64,000 nucleotides of DNA, from positions 5,001 through 69,000 of the forward strand of contig NZ_JALJZW010000004.1 in NCBI RefSeq assembly GCF_024171495.1, read 5' to 3'. Position numbers and translations under genes: made by a program. This stretch comes from Deinococcus sp. HSC-46F16 (GTDB lineage: Bacteria > Deinococcota > Deinococci > Deinococcales > Deinococcaceae). Shown here piece after piece: positions 44,484 to 53,675 of the stretch (position 1 is its first letter; the number at the start of each line of letters is the position of its first letter). Below the pieces are notes generated by a model. The model was not told the origin of the DNA and did no database searches. It was given only the letters and a program-made list of their open reading frames with translations.

Positions 44484-44866
44484 GGTTGTTCTCCTTACGC
44501 GTTCTGCGATGTGCAAAAAGTTCGTTCGTGAAAGGCCGCTCCACATCACGCGTCCTGCGGGAAGGCCAGTGACAGAGGTGCGGTGAGAGGGAAGGTGGCG
44601 GCCTCATGGCGCCTCCGCGTCACGGCGGCACCACCGGCAACACGATAGGGAGTCACGCTTCCCAACGCGTGAAGGCAGAGGCGGCCTGCCTTGGCAGACC
44701 TTCAACGCTGAGCGGGTATGGCGGGTGGGAGGTCACGCCAGCCGGGGGGAGTCGTTGGGGCGAACGTGACAGAGGCCAGCTCGTCATCGGTCCAGCCCTC
44801 CCCCCTCTCAAGCAGCAGGAGGGTAAACGGCGCACAATGCAGCATTCCATTTCAGGAGGCAGCCCC
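44484..44866. other. Noncoding gap, no feature recognised
   Basis: 383 bp between divergent genes. It must hold both promoters, but no convincing -10/-35 pair, RNA gene or repeat is seen. Short open frames inside have no support. Confidence 0.4.
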
Positions 44867-45079
44867 ATGACCGACGACCGCAACAAGGACAGGGAGAGTT
44901 ACAACCCACCCGTGGACACCCGCCAGTCCTCAGGAGAGGACGGGGACAGCACCGTCAACGAGCCGGGCAACAACGCTGCCCCCAGCCTCGACACCACCCT
45001 GGACACCTCGCGCACGGGCGGGAGGGGTGGGATGGCGGGAACGGCCGACCCCGGCGTGAACACGGAACCGGAGGTGTAA
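44867..45079 (+). CDS. Small disordered hydrophilic protein, 70 aa
   Basis: MTDDRNKDRESYNPPVDTRQ... is rich in Asp, Asn, Gly, Thr and Pro, without a hydrophobic core. SD AGGAGG lies 7 nt before the ATG, which supports translation. It resembles the disordered proteins at 6979 and 11842 in composition but not in sequence. The role is unknown. Confidence 0.65.
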   Translation: MTDDRNKDRESYNPPVDTRQSSGEDGDSTVNEPGNNAAPSLDTTLDTSRTGGRGGMAGTADPGVNTEPEV

Positions 45080-45296
45080 CATCCGCGAAACCAGACTCCT
45101 GGGGAAGGCTCCGTGCCTCCTGCCCATTTATCACCAGAGGCAGCTGTAGGAAATTTTCGACAAAACACTGAATTCTTTATGAAGACCCTGAGAGCAGGTT
45201 CAGGGACATGAAGATGAGGAAAGTGTGACACAATACAGCCGATTCATGGGACGGTGGCCGCGTTGTCAGGACCGTCCTACCCTCAAAGGAGACTCC

Positions 45297-46403
45297 ATGA
45301 AAAAGACCCTGCTCTCGACCAGCCTCCTGATGGCGCTCGGCACGGCCCTCGCGGGGGGCAGCGGCTCGGCGCCTACCACCACGACGCCGCTGACTCCGGT
45401 GACGCCCCAGGTCACGCCCGTGACCCAGGCGCCCGTCGCCGCCTGCACGCCGGGCACGTGGGCACGCGCCGCCATCGATCTCGTGACCCAGCGGGGCCTC
45501 TTTATCGGCTACCCGGACGGGCAGTTCGACTGGTGCCAGGCGGCCACCCGTCAGGAGGTCGCGCAGGTGCTGGCCCGCCTGATCGCCCAGCTTCCGGCCA
45601 ACCAGACCACCTTCAACCCCGCTGAACTCCAGACCCTGCGCCAGGGCCTGCAAGAGGCGCTGGCTGGCCTGGAGCAGCTCCGCGCTCAGGTGGCGGCCCA
45701 GAATACGGCCATCGAACAGCTCCGCGCCCAGATCGCCGAGCTTCAAGCGGCCATCGCCAACCTGCCCGCCGCTGGAACGGGTGCGGCGGGCGCCGTGGGT
45801 CCGCAGGGACCGGCCGGTCCGGCGGGGCCTCAGGGTCCCCAGGGTGAGACGGGCGCGACCGGGCCGCAGGGACCGGCGGGCGCTCAGGGTCCGGCTGGCC
45901 CGGCCGGTCCCCAGGGACCGCAAGGCCCCCAGGGCGAGACGGGCGCCACCGGCCCGCAGGGTCCCGCCGGTCCCCAGGGCGCGTCTTACGTGCCGCCCGT
46001 GGAGCCGCTGCGCTACGGCAACTACATCGGGGTGTCGTACTACAACATCCTCCAGCAGAACGTGGGTTCGATGGTCCGCGTGATGGTCGGCAACGACGCC
46101 CTGATCGGCAGCCTGGGCCTGCGCGTGACTGGCGACTTCCGCGTGCGCGGCGAGACGCCCGGCAACAGCATCAGTGCCATCGCCACCTACCGGGGCACCT
46201 TCAACCGCGCCGACGGCATCCTGGGCGCGGGCGGCGGCTACAACCTGGAGCGGCAGGCCACCTTCGGCGAGCTGCTCGTGGGCGTGGACTACCGCATCAT
46301 CGACCGCGTGGCCCTCTTCGGAGAGGCCCGGCAGCAGTTCTACTTCGACGGCTCGAACACCACCAACAGCTCGGTCGCGGCCGGGGTGAAGTTCCGCTTC
46401 TAA
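45297..46403 (+). CDS. SLH-domain, coiled-coil, collagen-like, beta-barrel surface protein, 368 aa
   Basis: Order of parts: signal peptide (1-19); Thr/Pro linker (25-48); one SLH domain (about 52-97, [21 protein letters not shown] and [10 protein letters not shown]) flanked by C50 and C80; a coiled coil (105-155); a collagen-like stalk of about 21 Gly-X-Y triplets (167-229, rich in [10 protein letters not shown]); and a C-terminal ~130-residue beta-rich domain ending in KFRF, like an outer-membrane beta-barrel. It parallels the larger Deinococcus SlpA-type SLH/coiled-coil/barrel proteins, here reduced and with a collagen stalk added. SD AAAGGAG. A strong terminator follows. Envelope tether role is inference. 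Confidence 0.85.
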   Translation: MKKTLLSTSLLMALGTALAGGSGSAPTTTTPLTPVTPQVTPVTQAPVAACTPGTWARAAIDLVTQRGLFIGYPDGQFDWCQAATRQEVAQVLARLIAQLPANQTTFNPAELQTLRQGLQEALAGLEQLRAQVAAQNTAIEQLRAQIAELQAAIANLPAAGTGAAGAVGPQGPAGPAGPQGPQGETGATGPQGPAGAQGPAGPAGPQGPQGPQGETGATGPQGPAGPQGASYVPPVEPLRYGNYIGVSYYNILQQNVGSMVRVMVGNDALIGSLGLRVTGDFRVRGETPGNSISAIATYRGTFNRADGILGAGGGYNLERQATFGELLVGVDYRIIDRVALFGEARQQFYFDGSNTTNSSVAAGVKFRF

Positions 46404-46427
46404 GCGGCTCTCCTCTCAGCACCCCCC

Positions 46428-46457
46428 GTGGAACCCCTCGCCGGGTTCCACTTTTTT
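46428..46457 (+). terminator. Intrinsic terminator after the SLH/collagen-like gene
   Basis: GTGGAACCC (46428-46436) and GGGTTCCAC (46443-46451), a perfect 9-bp stem with a 6-nt loop, followed by six T. Confidence 0.92.
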
Positions 46458-46475
46458 GTGCCGCGCGTGGCCTGG

Positions 46476-46907
46476 TCAGTCGTCCCCAGCGGCTGGCCGA
46501 ATCCGCCACGCCTGACGGGCCAGCACCCCTGAGACCAGCAGGCCCCCCACGTGCCACCACGGGAGCTGACCGGAAAACACGAAGGCGGCGTCTGCCAGCA
46601 CGAGCAGTCCGGCCAGTCCCAGCCCGACGAGCGGCACCCGGCCCTCGTGGGGGGTGGCGTACATCGCCGCGCGGGGTTGGGGGTCGTGCATCGCGTCGCG
46701 GGCTTCGGCGTAGCGGATCAGGGTCAGGACCCCGTACACCAGCAGCAGGCCCGCGAGCAGCAGCAGCGCGAGGCCGGGGTACCGCCCGGTGCCCGCGTAG
46801 TCCAGCGCCCCCAGCGTGAAGTGCCACAGCGACGTGACGATCGCCAGCAGGGCCAGACCCAGCGTGGCGGGCGTGCTGTAGGTGGGGGGCGCACCGAGGG
46901 GGGGCAT
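46476..46907 (-). CDS. Integral membrane protein, 143 aa
   Basis: Four predicted helices: [59 protein letters not shown] and [18 protein letters not shown]. Middle loop [19 protein letters not shown] is soluble. No family recognised. It is divergent from dnaG; the 244 bp between hold the promoters and nothing else recognisable. Confidence 0.68.
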   Translation of the reverse strand: MPPLGAPPTYSTPATLGLALLAIVTSLWHFTLGALDYAGTGRYPGLALLLLAGLLLVYGVLTLIRYAEARDAMHDPQPRAAMYATPHEGRVPLVGLGLAGLLVLADAAFVFSGQLPWWHVGGLLVSGVLARQAWRIRPAAGDD

Positions 46908-47151
46908 GGGAGGGCGCCTTTACCCTACTCCCCGCACCCCTCCCCGACCGTGCGCGGGCAGCCAAGGCCGGGACTCGGGACCCCCGGCCGGGGGCAACGC
47001 CCAAAAAGGCGTGCGGCACGGCCCCCACGGCTTCACGCAAAAAAACCGCGTCCACCACATCCTTTTTCTCGCTTGGCAGCGGGGCACCGGGAGGCGTACA
47101 CTGGCGCTCTACCGCCGTGGCTCACGGCGAGGACAGGGGGTGAGGAGCAAC

Positions 47152-48915
<1,764 letters not shown>

Positions 48916-49001
48916 GCGGCCCAGGGCAGACCCCGCCAGCGAGGAAACGCCGGGCACGCCCGCTGCCCTGTCCTGAAGCCACAGTCCTGAAGACCAAATG
49001 G

Positions 49002-49029
49002 AGAAGCCCGCCTTGCGGCGGACTTTCTT
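49002..49029. terminator. Hairpin terminator between dnaG and the tRNA fragment
   Basis: AAGCCCGCC (49004-49012) and GGCGGACTT (49017-49025) pair with one mismatch around TTGC; TTTCTT follows. On the minus strand it lies just after the CCA end of the tRNA fragment, where the native tRNA terminator would be. Confidence 0.6.
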
Positions 49030-49031
49030 GG

Positions 49032-49076
49032 TGGCGTGCCCGAAGAGATTCGAACTCCTGGCCTTCTGATCCGTAG
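49032..49076 (-). pseudogene. 3' fragment of tRNA-Arg(ACG), likely attachment-site duplication
   Basis: Read on the minus strand: anticodon loop CTACGGA (49070-49076, anticodon ACG), 3' anticodon strand TCAGA (49065-49069), variable AGGCC, T-stem/loop AGGAG-TTCGAAT-CTCTT (49043-49059) with five pairs, acceptor strand CGGGCAC (49036-49042), discriminator G, then CCA (49032-49034). The 5' half is missing: the sequence continuing past 49076 (GTCAGC...) cannot form the anticodon stem and has no D-arm or acceptor 5' strand. A fragment from anticodon loop to CCA is the usual core copied when a tyrosine recombinase integrates into a tRNA gene. Confidence 0.8.
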
Positions 49077-49117
49077 CTGACCCCGAAGGCCAAAAATGCC
49101 GTCTCAGACGCCTTTTC

Positions 49118-49365
49118 TTCACACGACCCCCCCTCGCGCTTCACACGCGAGAGGGCAGATTCACAGCGTGTTTTCGGGCATCACACGAGCGGCTGTCGTC
49201 AAAGTTGTCGTCAAACGTTCGGCAAAAAGGCGTCGTGCTAGGCGTCGTTTTTCAGGCCCCCTGCCGCGGGAGAGGCCGGTTGGCGTGAGCCCCCCTTCAC
49301 AGCTCACCCCCCTCCTTCACACGCGCAGCACCGTCCAGCGTCACACGTGGCGCGAACATCACAGC
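49118..49365. repeat. Array of eight NTCACA(C/G)(G/C) octamers, spacing mostly 18-24 bp
   Basis: TTCACACG at 49118, 49140 and 49316; TTCACAGC at 49160 and 49296; ATCACACG at 49180; GTCACACG at 49340; ATCACAGC at 49358. All have the same orientation. Start-to-start spacing is 22, 20, 20, then a gap of 116, then 20, 24, 18. Regular two-turn spacing suggests one protein bound on one face of the helix, as at recombinase arm sites or iterons. Confidence 0.6.
49195..49248. repeat. Two 12-bp-period direct repeats between the octamer clusters
   Basis: GTCGTCAAA at 49195 and 49207, and GGCGTCGT at 49229 and 49241. Each pair repeats after exactly 12 bp. They occupy most of the 116-bp gap in the octamer array. 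Confidence 0.55.
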
Positions 49366-49581
49366 CGCGGACTTCCTGCCCGGCCGCCGACCTGGCAGCG
49401 CAACCCCCCCCCTGTGTTCAAACCTCACGTGGTAAGGCTCACCCTGCCTGCGGCGGGCCGCCATGTGAGGGTGCCGCCAGGAACCGCGGTCTATGCGGCG
49501 TGTGCCAGGCCCGGAGTGTGGCCCATGGTCGGGTGCGCTTCGCAGGGCTCGGCACTGCATCCACACGGCATGATGGACGCG

Positions 49582-50637
49582 ATGCGGACGTACCTGGAGT
49601 ACAGCGAGGCCAGCGGCAGCGCCCACAAGTTCTACGAGGCCACCGTGGAGGGCTGCACCCTGACCCTGCGCTACGGCCGCATCGGCACCGAGGGCCAGAC
49701 CCAGATCAAAACGTTCCCCACGCCCGTCGCCGCACAGACCGAAGCAGAGAAGAAGCTCGCAGACAAGCGCAAGAAGGGCTATGCGGACGCCGTGCCCGGA
49801 GAGCGCGAGAAGCGGGCGGTGGAACAGCCGGCCCTCCGCCTCCCCAAGCTGCTGACCCCCTACCGCGCGGCGCTGGAAGCCAGCGTGCGGCCCTACGTCC
49901 GCCTGCGGGGCACCCCCGGCGAGGCCCGGCCCTGGACCAGCAAGCTCGGCGGTCTCCCCTATCGCCCGGCCGGGTTCGAGTGGCCCCACTCGCGCACCGA
50001 TGGACGGCCCCTCGCCTTCCTGGCCCAGCTCAACCTTGCGGAGCTGCCCCATCTGGAGGGCTTTCCTGCTGGGGGCATCCTTCAGTTCTTCATCGCGGAC
50101 AGCGACTTCTACGGCGCGAACTTCCACACCGCGCTGGATATCTCCGGCCTGAGCGACGACGCGGGCTTCCGGGTGCTGTATCACCCCGGGGTCACCCATG
50201 ACGAGGGCGAACTGGAGACCGGCCCCAGTCCCTTTCAGCCGGACCCCTTCAACATGGGCCTGCCGCACGACCCGGCGCGGGAGTTCGTACTGCGGGGCGA
50301 GCTGACCCAGGCACCCGTGACGCTGGGAGACCGCCTGTTCGAGGGGCTGACTGGAAAGCCGATCTGGGAACTCCTGGGCGAGGAGGACGCTGACGAAGCC
50401 CTCGACCGGTACGCCTATCTGGCGGGGACAGGACACAAGCTCGGCGGTTACCCCAACTTCACCCAGAGCGACCCCCGGACCCTGGACGACCCGCATGTCC
50501 TGCTGTTCCAGCTCGACAGTGACGACGACCTGGGGCTGATGTGGGGGGACGTGGGCATCGCCAACTTCTTCATCCTGCCCGAAGACCTCGCCCAGGGCGA
50601 CTTCCGCCGGGTGGCCTACCACTGGGACTGCGGCTGA
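49582..50637 (+). CDS. WGR domain plus DUF1963 (YwqG-like) protein, 351 aa
   Basis: Residues 1-60 form a WGR domain (MRTYLEYSEASGSAHKFYEA, LRYGRIGTEGQTQIKTF); the domain binds nucleic acid in PARP and other proteins. Residues ~90-345 match the DUF1963/YwqG fold: TSKLGGLPYRPAGFEWPHS, PLAFLAQLNLAELP, GILQFFIAD, HKLGGYPNFTQSDPR and LLFQLDSDDDLGLMWGDVGIANFFI. The combination suggests a protein recruited to DNA or RNA ends, but no activity is known. In-frame ATGs at 49570 and 49573 are alternatives; no clear SD or -10 box decides. First gene inside the proposed element. Confidence 0.8.
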   Translation: MRTYLEYSEASGSAHKFYEATVEGCTLTLRYGRIGTEGQTQIKTFPTPVAAQTEAEKKLADKRKKGYADAVPGEREKRAVEQPALRLPKLLTPYRAALEASVRPYVRLRGTPGEARPWTSKLGGLPYRPAGFEWPHSRTDGRPLAFLAQLNLAELPHLEGFPAGGILQFFIADSDFYGANFHTALDISGLSDDAGFRVLYHPGVTHDEGELETGPSPFQPDPFNMGLPHDPAREFVLRGELTQAPVTLGDRLFEGLTGKPIWELLGEEDADEALDRYAYLAGTGHKLGGYPNFTQSDPRTLDDPHVLLFQLDSDDDLGLMWGDVGIANFFILPEDLAQGDFRRVAYHWDCG

Positions 50638-50680
50638 GCGCCGGGGCAACCTCCCGCTCACTGGCCGCGTACCCGGCGGC

Positions 50681-51343
50681 GTGATCCTTTCATCAGAGGA
50701 CGGCCCACCGCTCCTGAGCGCCCACGACGTTCACCTCGCGGTGGCGGGGCGCACCGTGGTCGAGATCGATACCCTCGAAGTACATGCGGGTGAACTCGTG
50801 CACCTGCGGGGCGAGAACGGCGCAGGCAAGACCACCCTGCTGCGGGCCGTGGCGGGCGAGACACCCCACGGGGGCCGCCTGCGGATCGCTGGGCACCCGC
50901 CGGGATCGCTCGCGGCCCGTGCCCGCACCGCCTTCGTTCCCACTGACCCGACCCTGCTGGATGACCTCACGCTGGCCGAGAACCTCACCTTTCTGAGTGC
51001 GGCCTGGCACCAACCGCCAGACGCGGCCCTGGATCTGGCCGAGGCGTTCGGGCTGGCTCCCTGGCTGGATGCCTGGCCGATGAGCCTCTCGCGCGGCACC
51101 CGGCAGAAAGCGGCGTTGAGCCTGCACTTGGGGCTGGCACTACCACTGACCCTGCTCGACGAACCCTTCAGCACCCTGGACGTGGCGTCACGGGACGTGC
51201 TGCGCCGGGCCATCGCCGGGCGGGTGCGAGAGGGCGGCACGGTCGTCATCACCACGCACGGCGACGAATTGTCGGGCATGGCGACCCGTCCCCTTGACCT
51301 CGTGGGCGGGCGGCTGCGCGAACCCGTCGGGGCTGCCTGGTGA
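50681..51343 (+). CDS. ABC transporter ATP-binding protein, 220 aa
   Basis: Walker A GENGAGKTTLL near residue 44, signature LSRGTRQKAALSLHL near residue 135 (C-loop LSRGT, a common variant), Walker B LTLLDEPFSTLD, and the switch His in VITTHGDE. The short length suits an exporter of the ABC-2 type (CcmA-like order). GTG start. The stop overlaps the permease start (GTGA), so it forms a two-gene transporter. Substrate unknown. Confidence 0.9.
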   Translation: MILSSEDGPPLLSAHDVHLAVAGRTVVEIDTLEVHAGELVHLRGENGAGKTTLLRAVAGETPHGGRLRIAGHPPGSLAARARTAFVPTDPTLLDDLTLAENLTFLSAAWHQPPDAALDLAEAFGLAPWLDAWPMSLSRGTRQKAALSLHLGLALPLTLLDEPFSTLDVASRDVLRRAIAGRVREGGTVVITTHGDELSGMATRPLDLVGGRLREPVGAAW

Positions 51344-52653
51344 GTGCTCCCCTGTGGAGGCTGCAACGCGTCACCCTGGCACGCCGAGCACGGCGGGACT
51401 GGCAGGCGCTGAAGGCCTCCGGAACCCTGCTGATGGCCGCCTACCTCGTGGTGGCCGTGCTGGTGGGCCTGATCAGCCTGTGGCAGACCTACCGTCCTCC
51501 ACTGGCGGCACCCGACCCGTCGGTGCTCGGGGCGCTCGCGGCGATGTGGTGGCTGCTGGCGGCGTTCACCCGGCGCCCGGTGCTGGGCTTGGGTGAAACG
51601 GAAGGGCTGCTGCTGCGACTCCCGGTGGCTCCATGGCGCGTATGGGGGGTTCCGCTGCTGGGTCGGCTGGTGCCCCAGATGCTGCTGGGACTTGCTCTGG
51701 GGGTAGCTCTCTGGCTGTGGTTCCCCACGTGGTGGCCCCTGGCGCTGAGCCTGCCCCTGCTCGTCGGGGGACGCCTCATCGCCCAGTCCCTCGGGCAGGC
51801 CAGCCGGGTGGTGGGCGACCGGCGCACCCAGGTCGGCCTGCTGGCCCTGTCCGTTCTGCCGCTGCTGGCAGGGCTGCATCCTGCCGCGTTGCCCATCGCC
51901 TCGGCACTGGGGTTCATGGGAACCCTCCTGCTCTGGCGGCGGTTCTGGCGAGGGGACGTCCCCCCGGCGCTGGTGCAGCAGGCCCGCGTGGAGGCCCTGC
52001 GGCAGGGCGCCCGTCGGCTGGGCCTGCCGGTGCTGGACGTGGGGCCGGACGGCACGCGTCCCCCCCGCCGCTGGACTCTGCGGCTGCGGGGCACCGGACC
52101 CTTCCAGGCCTCGGTGTGGCGCAGTGGGCTGCATGTGGCCCAGCGACCGGGGCTGCTGCTCCTGGCCCTGCCTGTGGGCGCCCTGGCCGTCATCCTCAGC
52201 CCAACCCTGGGTCTGGACCCCACGCTGGCACGGGCGGCCCCGTACCTGTTCGGGCAGCTTCTCGCTCCGCTGCTGGTGGTGCTGGGGCCGATGGTGCCTG
52301 CCGCGCTCCCCATGATGGGGTGGCAGAGGCGACTCGCGCAGGTGCTGCCCGGTGCAGGGGTCCTGGGGGCGCTGCTCGGCACTGGCGCGCTGCTGGCCGC
52401 CTTACTGGGCTGGGGAACGGCGAGCCTGGTGGCCGCCGCACTGCTGATGCCCGCCGCAGCGTTGAGCCTGCTGGCCTGGCTGGGGCAAGCTGGACCGGCG
52501 AGCCTGAGCAGTGACGGAATGCTGCGTTTCGCGGCAGGGACAGCTCCAGCCCTGGTGACCGCCTGGCTGGGCAGTCTGCTGGGAGGTTGGTTGGCCCCAC
52601 TCGCTCTGCTCTTAGTGGGTGGGGTGGCGCTGGGGTGGCCGGGCGGGGGCTGA
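51340..52653 (+). CDS. ABC transporter permease, 437 aa
   Basis: About ten predicted membrane helices: [123 protein letters not shown] and others towards the C-terminus. It is unusually rich in Leu/Ala. Resembles ABC-2 exporter permeases, without a sequence I can place in a subfamily. GTG start overlaps the ATPase stop. Confidence 0.82.
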   Translation: MSAPLWRLQRVTLARRARRDWQALKASGTLLMAAYLVVAVLVGLISLWQTYRPPLAAPDPSVLGALAAMWWLLAAFTRRPVLGLGETEGLLLRLPVAPWRVWGVPLLGRLVPQMLLGLALGVALWLWFPTWWPLALSLPLLVGGRLIAQSLGQASRVVGDRRTQVGLLALSVLPLLAGLHPAALPIASALGFMGTLLLWRRFWRGDVPPALVQQARVEALRQGARRLGLPVLDVGPDGTRPPRRWTLRLRGTGPFQASVWRSGLHVAQRPGLLLLALPVGALAVILSPTLGLDPTLARAAPYLFGQLLAPLLVVLGPMVPAALPMMGWQRRLAQVLPGAGVLGALLGTGALLAALLGWGTASLVAAALLMPAAALSLLAWLGQAGPASLSSDGMLRFAAGTAPALVTAWLGSLLGGWLAPLALLLVGGVALGWPGGG

Positions 52654-52720
52654 GCCTCCGCAACTTCGTCCTCTCCTTCCACTGCCTGCCTCTATGCTGC
52701 CTCAGTCCTGGAGGTTTTCG

Positions 52721-53614
52721 ATGCGTCTGTGCTGGCCTGCCCTGCTCACCCCCCTGCTGCTTACCGCCTGCATCCACGATCGGCAGGACCCCGGCCCCCC
52801 GCTTCCTCCTTCACCCCAGGTCGAGGAAGCCGACCTGATCGCCGCCATCGACCTCACCCTCAAGCCCCTGCCAACCCTCCGAACGGCGGCCCTGGGTGAA
52901 CCGGGCCTCCTGCGCGGGCCGACTTCCACCGGGCTCCCCGTCGGCCAGAGCATCATCCTCGCTGCACGTCCAGCCCCGGACGCTCCGGGGACCGCCTTCC
53001 GGCTTCCCGACGCGGGCCGCATCCCCACGCGGGGGCAGGCCGAGGTCCAGCTGCCCGCGGCCCCTGACCTGACCCGCAGCGAGCGGCTCACCGCCCTGGA
53101 GTGGGCCCGCACGTATAACTCCTTCGAGCCCTGTGCGGTGAACACCCTGCGAGTGGACCCTGGTCAGGAGGGCGTCCGCCTGACCCGCGTGGACGCAATC
53201 ACCCGCAACCCCTCGGTAAGGTCTCAGTCGCAGGGTGTGGGGGACACGTTGGCTGGGGGCGGCGACCTGACCCCGGCCACGTCGCCACCCCCGTCTTTCG
53301 TGAACGTGTGGCCGTACCGCCTGATCGACACCTGGGACGTGACCGAGGACACCGGCGACCTGGTTTACGCGGACGGGGACGTGACGTTGCGGGGCGAGCT
53401 GCGCTGCGTGTTCAAGTACGTCAGCCGCGTGGAGGACGCCACCCAGTACAACCTGTTCGTGAACCTGGAGCTGCGCCGCGGCTGGAACGTGGTGCGCCGC
53501 CGGTTCGACGCGGGCGTGCCGCGCGGTACCCTGAAGATCGCGGACAAGCTCCTCACCGGGGGAGCCAGGGACTTCACTTTCGAGACTGCGGCGTCGGGCG
53601 ACAGGCAGAACTGA
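52721..53614 (+). CDS. Lipoprotein of unknown function, 297 aa
   Basis: Lipobox LLLTAC, Cys17. The mature protein has a Pro-rich linker, then a mixed alpha/beta region with two more Cys (SFEPCAVNTLR, GELRCVFKYVS) that may pair. Segments EWARTYNSFEP, FVNVWPYRLIDTWDVTEDTGD and YNLFVNLELRRGWNVVRR look folded, but no family is recognised. SD GGAGG at 52710-52714. It follows the ABC transporter by 67 bp and may be its extracytoplasmic partner (inference). Confidence 0.72.
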   Translation: MRLCWPALLTPLLLTACIHDRQDPGPPLPPSPQVEEADLIAAIDLTLKPLPTLRTAALGEPGLLRGPTSTGLPVGQSIILAARPAPDAPGTAFRLPDAGRIPTRGQAEVQLPAAPDLTRSERLTALEWARTYNSFEPCAVNTLRVDPGQEGVRLTRVDAITRNPSVRSQSQGVGDTLAGGGDLTPATSPPPSFVNVWPYRLIDTWDVTEDTGDLVYADGDVTLRGELRCVFKYVSRVEDATQYNLFVNLELRRGWNVVRRRFDAGVPRGTLKIADKLLTGGARDFTFETAASGDRQN

Positions 53615-53662
53615 CCCCCCTGGAATGCCCTGAATCAGGCTCCAACGCGTCGGGGGACCTCG

Positions 53663-53668
53663 TAGCAT
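53663..53668 (+). promoter_or_regulatory. Leaderless -10 box of the UvrD-like gene
   Basis: TAGCAT lies 7 nt before ATG 53676 and overlaps the earlier in-frame ATG at 53667, so the start is placed at 53676. Confidence 0.5.
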
Positions 53669-53675
53669 GTCGGGA

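Larger units (their letters stand above)
49077..49581. other. Noncoding region with repeat arrays inside the element boundary
   Basis: No gene is supported in these ~500 bp. They contain the NTCACA array (49118-49365) and 12-bp-period repeats (49195-49248), and GAAGGCC at about 49085, the inverse of GGCCTTC in the tRNA fragment. No integrase gene is present. Confidence 0.55.

Noticed and set aside
44484..44866. Candidate small gene or RNA in the gap before the 70-aa protein
   Set aside because: Short frames without start signals or fold-back structures; nothing convincing was seen.
45150..45240. A -35/-10 promoter upstream of the SLH/collagen-like gene
   Set aside because: AT-rich stretches such as TTTTCGACAAAAC are suggestive, but spacing to any TAT-like box is wrong.
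45781..46000. Tandem repeat as separate mobile or satellite element
   Set aside because: The repeats encode the in-frame Gly-X-Y collagen-like stalk and need no other explanation.
49032..49076. Complete functional tRNA gene
   Set aside because: Only the 3' half is present; the anticodon stem 5' strand, D-arm and acceptor 5' strand are absent.
49118..49365. CRISPR array
   Set aside because: Repeats are only 8 bp with irregular gap and no 20-40 bp unique spacers or cas genes.
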